Source: Streptococcus parasanguinis (lineage in GTDB: Bacteria; Bacillota; Bacilli; Lactobacillales; Streptococcaceae). From it: DNA of 64,000 nt. Shown one piece after another: positions 28,451 to 37,122 of this stretch (positions within the stretch are counted from its first letter, which is position 1; each line of letters opens with the position of its first letter). Both the position numbers and the translations under genes were made by a program. Location of the stretch: positions 1-64,000 of the forward strand of contig NZ_JAHZPC010000004.1 of NCBI RefSeq assembly GCF_019929185.1. The letters run 5' to 3'. The notes beneath the pieces are model-generated. The model saw only the letters and a program-made list of their open reading frames with translations, searched no databases and was not told where the DNA came from.

Positions 28451-28972
28451 TTAAATAGTTAGCTCATTTTCTTCTGCGATCTCAATCCCTCTCTCTAAAA
28501 TCTTGCCAAGGACCCAGACAATTGGGACGGCAAGGAGAAGTCCCGTGTTAAAGGTCAATCGGAAGGTGAAGGGAAGGAGATAAGCATTGCCACTGGTTTC
28601 AAGTGTGCCAGACATAAAGGACAAGACCAAGAGAATCTTCCAAGCTCGGTTGCAAAGATCAATGTTGGAGTGAGAAAAGATCTTTTCTTGGTAAAGATTT
28701 TGGAGGAAGGTGCGAATGGTGATCAGAAGAAAAATATAGATAGCGCTTGAGGCTAGTGGGAAGAGCAACTGCCAGAGGGGTTGCGGATGTTTGGGGAAGA
28801 GCTGGATACCATTTACATCAAAGGACAAGCGTCCAGTTTGAACGATCTCCTTAAACACTCCCATCCGGGAAAGCAGGTGGATGACCAGTGCTACCAAGGT
28901 CATAAAGCCACAGAAGTAAATGAAAGCCGTTAAGACTTCAATGACATCTTTTAAGGTTTTTGAGTTTTTCAT
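28451..28972 (-). CDS. DUF2975 family membrane protein
   Basis: A 173-aa protein with four hydrophobic segments (about residues 14-38, 63-84, 104-122, 135-155) matching the DUF2975 layout. The start at 28972 is set by AGGAGG 8 nt upstream; the longer frame begins within the promoter. It is cotranscribed with the downstream YozG-like HTH protein. Function is unknown; the partner suggests a membrane-linked regulatory module. Confidence 0.83.
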   Translation of the reverse strand: MKNSKTLKDVIEVLTAFIYFCGFMTLVALVIHLLSRMGVFKEIVQTGRLSFDVNGIQLFPKHPQPLWQLLFPLASSAIYIFLLITIRTFLQNLYQEKIFSHSNIDLCNRAWKILLVLSFMSGTLETSGNAYLLPFTFRLTFNTGLLLAVPIVWVLGKILERGIEIAEENELTI

Positions 28973-29009
28973 CGCAAGCCTCCTTGAAGTTAATTTATTT
29001 TTCACTTAT

Positions 29010-29037
29010 AGTATACTCCTTATAAAAAATAAGTCAA
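29010..29037 (-). promoter_or_regulatory. Promoter of the DUF2975-HTH operon
   Basis: On the minus strand, TTGACT (29037-29032) and TATACT (29015-29010) are 16 bp apart. Confidence 0.7.
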
Positions 29038-29045
29038 TAAAAAAG

Positions 29046-29060
29046 TATCGAAAAACGATA
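29046..29060. promoter_or_regulatory. Inverted repeat upstream of the DUF2975-HTH promoter
   Basis: TATCG-AAAAA-CGATA lies 8 bp upstream of the -35 box. It is a candidate operator of the small HTH protein; this is inference from position. Confidence 0.4.
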
Positions 29061-29158
29061 AAAAAATAATGATAAACAAAATATTGTTTTTGCAAAACAG
29101 GTATTCTGTGCTACAACTGGTCAGTTTAAACTTAGGAAACCACTACATAGAGGGAAAT

Positions 29159-29187
29159 TTTACTATACTTTCGATTTAGGGTATACT
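29159..29187 (+). promoter_or_regulatory. Promoter of the DUF6287 gene
   Basis: TTTACT (29159-29164) and TATACT (29182-29187) with 17-bp spacing. Confidence 0.65.
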
Positions 29188-29220
29188 AGTGTAAAGATCT
29201 TATTCCATGGAGGTAGTAAA

Positions 29221-30483
29221 ATGAATCTAAAATGGAAGAAAAAATACCTAGGGCCGATTTTGGGACTGGTCGGAGCAGCTGTTCTGATCGGTGGGGTCTA
29301 TCTCTACTCTAGTTCCAACATCCAACCAGACCATCAAAAGGAATTTAACCAGACCAGCAAGAAGGTCACCAAGCCAAAAGAAAAAGCCATTGACTTGAGT
29401 GGCGATTATGTCTCCAATGAACGGGACGAAGCCAAAATCGAGAAAAAAGGCAAGGCCTGGAAGATCGATTACCAAACGGCTGATGGCAAGGTAGCTGCTG
29501 AATTTAGCACGGATTGGAAGGTCGAAGGGTCTAACAAGGTTTCGAAAGGCAAGATGAAAAAGTCCGATGGCAATACCGATTTTACAGTCACTGTTCGCGT
29601 CTTCAAATATAAGACGGATAAGAAGCCTTTGATTACGGTCACCATGTCTGATAAAAATCCCGACCACGAGATGGTCTTTGCCAACCGGGAGGATTTTTTC
29701 AAATCGACAGATCCAAATGATGTTGTCCTTGATGGCAATCTTTCACCGTTTGAAGGTGCTTATTCCAATGATACTTATGAAAAGGAAATCGCTGATTCCG
29801 GCTTTAAACTTTATGGCTATACTCCAGAAGAGTATTACCAAAACAAGACAAACGCCTTTCCAAGCATTGTAAATGGGGAGACCGGCTGGACTTTCTGGAG
29901 CGGAGGCACTCGGGCAAGTTACCTGCTCAATAAAGAAAAAGAGCCTAAGAAACGAAAAGGCTATTATGAAGTTTATTTCACTGGAGCCAATGCGACTGCG
30001 ATCCAAGGGCAAGAGCAAATCTTGTACTTGATCCCAGCAGGTGTGACAGGTCCTGATGGAGTGGCTTCGCAAGAGCGTCGGATTCTCTTTGGGGATGTGG
30101 CCTTTCGTGATTACCATCTAGAGTGGTGGAAAGCTTACCCGCAACCGAAAAAAGAGAAAGACTTAGATATTGCGGCCATTAACGGAGGTGACTTCTCAAG
30201 CTTAGCTGGAACCTGGCGCAATGGCAAAGGAGCTGAGATCGTCATCCAAGCAGATGGAAAAGTCAAGGGCCAAGGTAGCCTCAAGGCCGTTGCGGACTCT
30301 GATAAGAAGAGTAAGATACCTTATGTTGAGATGAAGATGGGTGAGACTGGTGCTGCGATTGGACTTCTGAAAATCGGTTTCCAAAATCCAGATGGAGACC
30401 AGTCTGATACCAGCAAGCCACGTCTAGTGGTCACTCAATCTGCAGGCAACTACCCGGCTGATCAATATTTCTACCGTCAATAA
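29221..30483 (+). CDS. DUF6287 domain-containing membrane-anchored protein
   Basis: A 420-aa protein with an N-terminal membrane helix (LGPILGLVGAAVLIGGVYLYSS) and no lipobox Cys, so it is anchored with its bulk outside. A repeat-like region at residues 60-150 (LSGDYVSNERDEAKI...) resembles lipocalin-type turns. The middle part has Trp-rich GETGWTFWSGGTRASYLL. The C-terminal segment IDxxAINGGDFSSLAGTWRNGKG is the DUF6287 motif known from streptococcal surface proteins. The function is unknown. The 3' untranslated region is the structured repeat at 30486. Confidence 0.78.
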   Translation: MNLKWKKKYLGPILGLVGAAVLIGGVYLYSSSNIQPDHQKEFNQTSKKVTKPKEKAIDLSGDYVSNERDEAKIEKKGKAWKIDYQTADGKVAAEFSTDWKVEGSNKVSKGKMKKSDGNTDFTVTVRVFKYKTDKKPLITVTMSDKNPDHEMVFANREDFFKSTDPNDVVLDGNLSPFEGAYSNDTYEKEIADSGFKLYGYTPEEYYQNKTNAFPSIVNGETGWTFWSGGTRASYLLNKEKEPKKRKGYYEVYFTGANATAIQGQEQILYLIPAGVTGPDGVASQERRILFGDVAFRDYHLEWWKAYPQPKKEKDLDIAAINGGDFSSLAGTWRNGKGAEIVIQADGKVKGQGSLKAVADSDKKSKIPYVEMKMGETGAAIGLLKIGFQNPDGDQSDTSKPRLVVTQSAGNYPADQYFYRQ

Positions 30484-30485
30484 AA

Positions 30486-30667
30486 GAGAGTGGGACAGAA
30501 ATCGGTCATTCGTTAGAATTCGATTTCGTCGTCCCACCTCCGCACAGTTGACTAGGGCTGTAAAAGCTGATGAAATCAGCGTAGTAGAGCCCACTCAACC
30601 ACTGCGTCTTGCTCGACAATCCAAAGACAATTGAGAGACTAGGACTTTTGTCCCAGCCTCTTTTTTT
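30486..30667 (+). repeat. ~180-bp structured repeat (copy 2, complete)
   Basis: It starts 3 bp after the DUF6287 stop. It holds three hairpins: GTGGGAC/GTCCCAC enclosing GAAATCG/CGATTTC; GTTGA..GGGCT/AGCCC..TCAAC enclosing GCTGAT/ATCAGC; and the terminator-like GGCTGGGAC-type stem (GGACTTTTGTCC core) followed by T7. It is almost identical to the copy at 62952. It fills most of the 345-bp gap before adcAII and would end the upstream transcript. Confidence 0.88.
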
Positions 30668-30740
30668 CTGCAGGGAAAGGTCGTGGAGGCTAGTAAAAGG
30701 TTAGTCCCTAGCATTAAAAGGAAAAAAATGTAAAAAAGGC

Positions 30741-30769
30741 TTGACAAAGCAAACAAATAGCAGTATTAT
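30741..30769 (+). promoter_or_regulatory. adcAII-pht promoter
   Basis: TTGACA (30741-30746) and TATTAT (30764-30769) are exactly 17 bp apart, and AdcR-like boxes begin at the -10. Confidence 0.8.
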
Positions 30770-30804
30770 TAACTAGTTAATTAACCGATTAATAAACTGG
30801 TTAA
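30769..30804. promoter_or_regulatory. Three tandem AdcR-like zinc operators
   Basis: TTAACTAGTTAA (30769-30780) matches the AdcR palindrome TTAACYRGTTAA exactly. TTAACCGATTAA (30781-30792) and TAAACTGGTTAA (30793-30804) follow head to tail with one mismatch each. They cover the transcription start, so zinc-loaded AdcR would repress. Confidence 0.88.
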
Positions 30805-30828
30805 CAAAAAATAAAAAAGAGGTGAAGG

Positions 30829-31764
30829 ATGAAAAGGAGAAAAATGAAGGTGCTGGGACTCTTGTTCCTCGGTTTCTTTCTGCTTGCAGCTTGTGCTAGT
30901 CAAGGAAATGCAGGCAAGCCCCCTTCTAGAAAAGGTCTCAAAATTGTCACGAGTTTTTATCCCATCTATGCTCTGGTTAAGGAAATCTCTGGGGATCAAA
31001 ATGACATCTGGATGGTTCAGTCCGGTGCAGGGATCCATGATTACGAGCCCTCAACCAAGGAAGTGGCCCAAATCTATGATGCGGATGTATTTGTCTATCA
31101 TTCTCAGACCCTGGAATCATGGGCTGGTCGCTTAGATCCTAATCTACAAGGTTCCAAGTTACAGGTGATCGAAGGGAGTCAAGGAATGACCCTTGATAAT
31201 GTGGCTGGATTAGAGGATGTTGAGGCTGGTCAGGGAAAAGAAGCCAAGCAACTGTATGACCCGCATACCTGGTTGGACCCTGCGAAAATTGCAGAGGAAG
31301 GAAAGATTATCGCCCAGCGCTTGGGAGGGATCGATCCAAAGAACAAGGAGCTCTATCAGGCCAATGCCCAAAAGCTTGAAAAGCGCTGTGAGGAACTAGT
31401 AGCTCGCTACCAGCCTGTCTTTGACAAGGCCAAGCAAAAGACTTTTGTGACCCAGCATACGGCCTTTTCTTATCTGGCCAAACGCTTTGGTCTCAAGCAG
31501 TTGGGGATTGCAGGGATTTCCCCTGAGCAAGAACCAACCGCCCGGCAATTGGCGGAGATCCAGCAGTTTGTCAAAGATTATCAGGTGAAAACGATCTTCG
31601 TAGAGAAGCACACGTCGTCAAAGGTGGCAGATAGTATCGCCAAGGCAACAGGGGCGCGTGTCAAGGTCTTGGATCCACTGGAAGCTGATCCGCAAAACGA
31701 TAAGGATCTATTAGCAAATTTAGAAGAAAATATGGCGAGTTTAGCCAAGGAATTAGAGGAGTAA
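30829..31764 (+). CDS. adcAII: Zinc-binding lipoprotein AdcAII (Lmb)
   Basis: Extracellular solute-binding lipoprotein that captures Zn2+ for the AdcCB ABC importer; homologues are also called laminin-binding Lmb. The lipobox LAAC puts the lipidated Cys at residue 22. Zinc ligands by family alignment are His70 (GIHDYEPS), His146 (YDPHTWLD), His210 (VTQHTAFSY) and Glu285 (LDPLE). The long His-rich loop of AdcA is absent, which identifies the AdcAII type. The 311-aa product is followed 7 bp later by pht. ATG 30844 is an alternative start. Confidence 0.94.
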   Translation: MKRRKMKVLGLLFLGFFLLAACASQGNAGKPPSRKGLKIVTSFYPIYALVKEISGDQNDIWMVQSGAGIHDYEPSTKEVAQIYDADVFVYHSQTLESWAGRLDPNLQGSKLQVIEGSQGMTLDNVAGLEDVEAGQGKEAKQLYDPHTWLDPAKIAEEGKIIAQRLGGIDPKNKELYQANAQKLEKRCEELVARYQPVFDKAKQKTFVTQHTAFSYLAKRFGLKQLGIAGISPEQEPTARQLAEIQQFVKDYQVKTIFVEKHTSSKVADSIAKATGARVKVLDPLEADPQNDKDLLANLEENMASLAKELEE

Positions 31765-31771
31765 ATCAAGG

Positions 31772-34700
31772 ATGAAGAAAAAGGGAACGATTGGAATTGT
31801 AGCAACTTTGGGAATAGGGCTATGTGCCTATGCGCTCAGTCAGCAACCACAAGCTAAGGAAGAGAAAAAGAATCAGATTCAGTATCTACAGGCAGAAAAG
31901 AAAGCGTCATCGACTGCCTCCAGCAAAAAGGAAGACAGCATCGAAGCAGTCAATGCCAAGGAAAAGACTCAGGCGGAGCAGATTGTCATCAAAATTACGG
32001 ATGAAGGCTTTGTCACTTCTCATGGGGATCATTTTCATTACTATAGTGGTAAGGTCCCATTTGATGCCATCTTTAGTGAGGAGTTGATTTTGCGAGATCC
32101 AACCTATCAGCTCCAAGAAGCTGATATTGTCAGCAAGGTCAAGGATGGCTATATCATTAAACGCGCTGGTAAATACTATCTCTACTTAAAGGATGCTCAG
32201 CATACGGTCAATGTGCGCTCGATCGAAGAGATCGCTCAACAACAAAAAGGAGGCACTAAAGAAGAAGGGGAAACGGGATCAGTACAGGCAAGCTCCTCGC
32301 ACAAGGCAGGCAAGACCCGTGACTTCCGTCAACCTAGTCAAGCGTTGAAAGAAGGCAAGACCCTTGAGATGCTGACGACTAAAAACCATACAGCTGGTGG
32401 CTATCGTACGGACGATGGTTATGTCTTTAGCCCTGGAGATGTCATTTCAGATACAGGGGACGGCTTTATTGTGCCCCATGGTAGCCATTTCCATTATATT
32501 CCAAAGAGTGCCTTATCTGCTGGCGAGTTAGCAGCAGCCCTTTCGGCCTTAGGTGGTCAAGCTGGCCATCAGGCTCTAGCTGGAGCAAGCACAGAACAAG
32601 GGCAAGGAACTCCAGATCAAGCCTCTCCAAGCCTTGGGAAGCAAGCGAACAACCAGCCGTCAGCTAGTCCAACCCATACACAGACGACACCAGTGCCGTC
32701 TAATCCTGGAAACTCGAAACCGACTTCAACGCTCAGCAATCTGATGGAAGAATTGCAGAAAACACCTCTGTCTTCTCGTCATGTGGAGTCTGATGGTTCT
32801 GTCTTTGATCCAAGTAAGATTACCAAGTGGACCGATCAAGGAATTGTCTACCCTCACGGGGATCATTTCCACTTTATCCCTTACAGCTCCCTATCTCCTT
32901 TAGAGCGTGAGCTGGCACGGCAATTCCAACTGCTTCGGGCCCAAGGTGCTACTACACCTGCTGAAATAAGTCCAAACCGGCCTTCAAGTCCAAGTACAAA
33001 ACCAATTGACCATGATCACGAGCATGAACATGGGGACAGACATGATCACGAGCACGAAGAGGAGCACGATCATGGTTTCCATGCAGACATGGTCATCAGT
33101 AAGGACGAGGACGGTTACATGGTCGCTCATGGCAACCACGCTCATTATTTCTATAAAAAGGACCTCTCTCCTCAAGAGATTGCAGCAGCAGAGGCAACTC
33201 TGGCAGGTAAGAAAGAAGAGGACAAGGGACAGCCACTGACAGATGATGTCGCCAGCTATTCTCGCGATGCCTCAGATGAGGAAAAGATCCAGTACATCAG
33301 CAAGACCTACGGCGTCCCTCGTGAGGCCATTAAGATTTCCAATGGTTTCTTTGTCTTTAACAATCCAGACCAAGAATACGATCCGACCCACATCCACCCT
33401 TATGCCGTTCGGAAGGAACATGTCCGGATTCCGCTTGAAACTGGAAATCCTGAACTAGACTTTATCAATGAACTCTATGCAACAGCCCTTCGCTCGGGGA
33501 TTTCTCCTTATAGCCTCCAGATTGAAAATGGTCAGTTTGTCATCCCGCATGGCGATCATAACCACTACATCAAGGTGCGCTCAGCAGGTCTAGCAGACTA
33601 CTTAGCCCATCGTCTTCCTACCATTCAATCGCCTTACAAAAAAGGAGACTTGGATAAAAAAGCAGTAGAGGACAGGGTCAACCAACTTTTAGCAGAAAGC
33701 CGGACTCTTTATGCTTCTGATCCATTGCAGCAACGGCGGATTGAGCTTATTTTGGGCCACTTCTTAGAAAATGTCAAGAGTTTCCCAAGCAACTCGACGG
33801 AAGGCTACCTAGCCAGTCTTAACCAGGTTGATGAGCAATACATTCATGCGACTCAAGCGATCAAACCAAAAGAAGAGACAGCCCTCGATCGTCGATACCA
33901 GGAATTGCTGGAACAAGTGCGCTTGCTAGACACAGAAGCCTTCCAACTGAAGAAGGAAGGGTTGGTCTCACAACTGCAGGAAGCCTATGCTGCCAAGGAC
34001 AGCAAGCGTTTAGAGCAGGAAGGGAAGCTATTAGAAGCTGTTCAGGAGATGCAAGATCGGACGGGTGTGACATCGGTCGACTATCTCAAGTACTTCTATC
34101 AAAGCTTGAGCGATGCGCGCTTGACACCAGAACTGCGCACCAAGGCGGCAGATCTAGCTTTGAAACTCTATCGGGCCCAAGCCTTTGAAGAGGCCTGGGA
34201 TGCTAAGGCTCACTTTATGGAACTCTACCAAACCAAGCAGGCAATTGACCAGCTCTTCTCTCAAGAAAAAGGCCAAACCTATCCTATTGAAAAAACAGTT
34301 TTGGATCAAAAAGGAAGTCAGGCTCCATCTTATAACTTAGCGGTCTATGATTTCCTCAAGGGCTTATATGGAGAGTTGGACAAGGCGACAGAATCCCGTC
34401 AACGAACCAGCATCCTGACAGCCCTCTCAGAGCAAATCCAGTCGCTCTTGCCACAAGTCGAAGACCAGGCCAAACGAACTGCCTTTGAAGCAAGTTTGGC
34501 TCAGCTTGGAAATGAGACGGATCCAGACAAGGCTATTGCAAGTGGACAAGCTCTGTTACGCGAAATCAGTGACACCATTGAAAAGCAAAAACAAAAGCAA
34601 ACAGAAGAGCCTCAGATTGGGGATGTCGCCCTTTATCAACAACTCTATAACCAATTGATGACGCTTCACCAACAATTGCAGGAAAAGGGTGCTAGTGATG

Positions 34701-35002
34701 CTGTATTTGATCGCTTAGAAGCTCTCTTTGACCAATTGGCTAATCCAAAGAGTGACAAGGCAGCCTTACTACAGGTTATCCAAGCCTTTCAGGCAGAGTT
34801 AGCAGCAATGCCATCTGCAAGCGAAGCGGGGAAACCAGCTAGCACGGTCGAAACGCCTGTCACTGCAGAGACTCCAGTGGAAACAGAAGCAGCAGCTTCA
34901 GAAGGAAGCAAGCCTGCCACAACTGAGACAGAAACTGAGCCTGCAAGCCCGGCTTCCATAGAAGAAGGCACGTCAGATGCACCAGCTTCTCAGGACCAAT
35001 AG
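31772..35002 (+). CDS. Pneumococcal-type histidine triad (Pht) surface protein
   Basis: A 1076-aa surface protein that scavenges zinc and hands it to AdcAII. Five HxxHxH triads are at residues 84, 236, 362, 453 and 593 (HGDHFH, HGSHFH, HGDHFH, HGNHAH, HGDHNH). A dense His/Asp/Glu cluster lies just before triad four (about residues 412-435). The N-terminal signal (GIGLCAYALSQ) resembles other Pht proteins. From residue 650 the protein is helical and coiled-coil-like, ending in a Pro/Glu/Thr-rich tail without LPXTG. It is cotranscribed with adcAII under AdcR. Confidence 0.92.
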   Translation: MKKKGTIGIVATLGIGLCAYALSQQPQAKEEKKNQIQYLQAEKKASSTASSKKEDSIEAVNAKEKTQAEQIVIKITDEGFVTSHGDHFHYYSGKVPFDAIFSEELILRDPTYQLQEADIVSKVKDGYIIKRAGKYYLYLKDAQHTVNVRSIEEIAQQQKGGTKEEGETGSVQASSSHKAGKTRDFRQPSQALKEGKTLEMLTTKNHTAGGYRTDDGYVFSPGDVISDTGDGFIVPHGSHFHYIPKSALSAGELAAALSALGGQAGHQALAGASTEQGQGTPDQASPSLGKQANNQPSASPTHTQTTPVPSNPGNSKPTSTLSNLMEELQKTPLSSRHVESDGSVFDPSKITKWTDQGIVYPHGDHFHFIPYSSLSPLERELARQFQLLRAQGATTPAEISPNRPSSPSTKPIDHDHEHEHGDRHDHEHEEEHDHGFHADMVISKDEDGYMVAHGNHAHYFYKKDLSPQEIAAAEATLAGKKEEDKGQPLTDDVASYSRDASDEEKIQYISKTYGVPREAIKISNGFFVFNNPDQEYDPTHIHPYAVRKEHVRIPLETGNPELDFINELYATALRSGISPYSLQIENGQFVIPHGDHNHYIKVRSAGLADYLAHRLPTIQSPYKKGDLDKKAVEDRVNQLLAESRTLYASDPLQQRRIELILGHFLENVKSFPSNSTEGYLASLNQVDEQYIHATQAIKPKEETALDRRYQELLEQVRLLDTEAFQLKKEGLVSQLQEAYAAKDSKRLEQEGKLLEAVQEMQDRTGVTSVDYLKYFYQSLSDARLTPELRTKAADLALKLYRAQAFEEAWDAKAHFMELYQTKQAIDQLFSQEKGQTYPIEKTVLDQKGSQAPSYNLAVYDFLKGLYGELDKATESRQRTSILTALSEQIQSLLPQVEDQAKRTAFEASLAQLGNETDPDKAIASGQALLREISDTIEKQKQKQTEEPQIGDVALYQQLYNQLMTLHQQLQEKGASDAVFDRLEALFDQLANPKSDKAALLQVIQAFQAELAAMPSASEAGKPASTVETPVTAETPVETEAAASEGSKPATTETETEPASPASIEEGTSDAPASQDQ

Positions 35003-35009
35003 AAAATAG

Positions 35010-35043
35010 AAAATCATCTGAAAGACATTTCAGATGATTTTTG
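35010..35043. terminator. pht terminator
   Basis: A 14-bp perfect stem AAAATCATCTGAAA/TTTCAGATGATTTT with loop GACA. Confidence 0.9.
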
Positions 35044-35090
35044 CGTTCTAGTAAATAGAAGAGGTGGTTTCTTTTTTCAGTTGTTGAGTC

Positions 35091-36275
35091 TCATTCCTTG
35101 TGCTCAAGAAGCAGTTGTGAGGAGGACTCGACTGCTTTTTTTCGCTTGAAAAATGCAGTCATTTGAACCAGAATGCGGGGAACCGTCTGCCATTTTTTCC
35201 AAGCTTGGACACGGGTATCGAGGAGTTGCTTGGCTAGACGTTCCAGCATTTCCCTTTCTGTAGGATCTAGGTCTTGAGCATTTTGAAAGATCTCTTTGAT
35301 CTTGGAGAAATTTTTCAAGTTCCTCAAATCATTGATTGAAGTGATACCTGCGTCCAGAAAAATGCCAAAAAAGGTATCAAAGAACTTCTTGCGCTCATCC
35401 GCCGATGTTTCGCGAACCCACTGCTTCAGGGTCTCGTCGGTTTGCTGGCTGTCAGGACTGGTTTGATCCAGGGTCACAAATTTATCCTTCTCAATCATCC
35501 AAGTAAAAGCGTCATGCTGGACAAAGCCACCAAAAGCTCGGCTTTTGACAATCGTAGCAGGCTCAGGGACTTCTAGCATCATGCCGACGATGGATCCTTG
35601 GGGGACAAAGCGAAGAATATTTGGGGACGTCCGCTGGTAGCCTTCGGTCTCGATAATGGCCCTGTTGAGGCCAGGAGCATCGTAGCTGTAGATGGCATCG
35701 ACTCGTTCAAATAAGGAATCCGGCAGGTAAGTGCAGGCATAGGTTGCGAGATTGCCCCCTTTGGAGTGACCCGCTACTAAGAAGCGCCCTTTAGGAAATT
35801 CCTTCATGATGTTTTGCAGGTAGCTGGCTGCGCGTCTCTGAGCTGGGACATGGTCCATATAGGTCATGTGGAAGTCTTCCTTCCAGCCGATCAAGGTATC
35901 ATCCGTCCCTCTGAAGACGACTAAATAAACATCCATGGTAAGACGATAGGTCATAGCCGCAAACTGCTTCTGAACATCGGGGTCATATTCGTTGACATAG
36001 TTGAGGAGTTTGATGTTTTTAAAACGCTTTGAACTAGCTAAGTCATCGACTAATTGCAGGTGTTGGTCTGTCACGATGAAATCGGTGGTCCGGTCGATAA
36101 GTTCTGCTGCATCAGATAAGCGGACTTCAATATTGGTCGTATCCCCTTGGGGCACGATCCGATCAAAAGGAAGATAGGTCAGCTCTGTCAGTGCCAGGAC
36201 ATCCAGTTCATTGAAAGGACGGTCGTATATGGAATCGTAGGTCACTTCTTTTAGGTAATCAAAAATAGTTGACAT
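35091..36275 (-). CDS. DUF2974 (Mbeg1-like) alpha/beta hydrolase
   Basis: A 394-aa cytoplasmic protein of the Mbeg1/DUF2974 lipase-like group. The nucleophile elbow is VAGHSKGGNLATYA near residue 165 (GxSxG with Ser in GHSKG). DAIYSYDAPGLN follows, and the His region is HDAFTW. Its N-terminus MSTIFDYLKEVTYDSIYDRPFNELDVL is characteristic. The start at 36275 has GGGAGG 7 nt upstream. Substrate unknown, likely an ester or lipid. It lies alone between the pht terminator and the divergent response regulator. Confidence 0.85.
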   Translation of the reverse strand: MSTIFDYLKEVTYDSIYDRPFNELDVLALTELTYLPFDRIVPQGDTTNIEVRLSDAAELIDRTTDFIVTDQHLQLVDDLASSKRFKNIKLLNYVNEYDPDVQKQFAAMTYRLTMDVYLVVFRGTDDTLIGWKEDFHMTYMDHVPAQRRAASYLQNIMKEFPKGRFLVAGHSKGGNLATYACTYLPDSLFERVDAIYSYDAPGLNRAIIETEGYQRTSPNILRFVPQGSIVGMMLEVPEPATIVKSRAFGGFVQHDAFTWMIEKDKFVTLDQTSPDSQQTDETLKQWVRETSADERKKFFDTFFGIFLDAGITSINDLRNLKNFSKIKEIFQNAQDLDPTEREMLERLAKQLLDTRVQAWKKWQTVPRILVQMTAFFKRKKAVESSSQLLLEHKE

Positions 36276-36414
36276 CTGTGCCTCCCGTGTCTTATTTCTT
36301 TCAGTATAGCACAAAAATGGATGGAGAAAAAGCGCCCTCCATCAAGAAAGTAGGTGTGAGATCTTCTATCCCTCTGAAACAGCCTTTTTCTCTGCTTCTT
36401 AATCTGTTATAATA

Positions 36415-36423
36415 GGAAGAAGA
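36415..36423 (+). promoter_or_regulatory. Extended -10 promoter of the Bce-type two-component system
   Basis: TGTTATAAT, 21 bp upstream of the response regulator start. Confidence 0.6.
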
Positions 36424-36444
36424 AAAAAAGAAGGAAAGAAAGCC

Positions 36445-37122
36445 ATGCATAAAATTCTCTTAGTCGAAGATGATAATATTATCCGCCAACAGGTCAAACA
36501 ATTATTGGAACAATGGGGCTATGAAGTGGTCGCAGTCGAGGATTTTATGGATGTCCTCGGGATCTTTGTCGAAACCGACCCCCACTTGATCCTTATGGAT
36601 ATTGGACTGCCTCTCTACAATGGGTACCACTGGTGCCAGGAGATTCGCAAGGTTTCAAAGGTTCCGATCATGTTTCTTTCCTCACGGGATCAAGCCATGG
36701 ATATTGTCATGGCCATCAATATGGGTGGAGACGATTTTGTCACCAAGCCTTTTGATCAAAATGTGCTCCTTGCCAAAGTCCAAGGGCTCTTGCGCCGCTC
36801 CTACGAATTTGGCACAGATCAAAATCTGCTGGAGCATCGGGGAGCCATCCTCAATCTCAAGTCCACGGACTTGGTGTATGAAGGGGAAGTCATCAAGTTG
36901 ACCAAGAATGAATTTCAGATCCTGCGCGTCCTGTTTGAGCATGCGGGCAGTATCGTGGCGCGCGATGATATGATGAAAGAGCTCTGGAATAGCGACTTCT
37001 TTATTGATGATAATACCTTGTCTGTCAATGTGGCCCGCCTTCGCAAGAAATTAGAAGAGGCTGGCTTGTCAAACTTCATCGAAACCAAGAAAGGCATCGG
37101 TTACGGGTTGGTCCATGAATAA
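36445..37122 (+). CDS. OmpR-family response regulator (BceR-like)
   Basis: A 225-aa regulator. The receiver domain holds the phospho-acceptor Asp52 in LMDIGLPLYNG and Lys in VTKPFD. The C-terminal winged HTH ends LRKKLEEAGLSNFIETKKGIGYGL. The group regulates resistance to cell-wall-active peptides. The stop overlaps the histidine kinase start by 8 nt. The TTACA-N4-TGTAA boxes at 38102 and 63140 are likely targets, one before each ABC transporter copy. Confidence 0.9.
   Translation: MHKILLVEDDNIIRQQVKQLLEQWGYEVVAVEDFMDVLGIFVETDPHLILMDIGLPLYNGYHWCQEIRKVSKVPIMFLSSRDQAMDIVMAINMGGDDFVTKPFDQNVLLAKVQGLLRRSYEFGTDQNLLEHRGAILNLKSTDLVYEGEVIKLTKNEFQILRVLFEHAGSIVARDDMMKELWNSDFFIDDNTLSVNVARLRKKLEEAGLSNFIETKKGIGYGLVHE

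Noticed and set aside
33006..33239. Alternative frame across the His-rich part of pht
   Set aside because: Repetitive CAT/GAC codons keep other frames open; no ribosome binding site.
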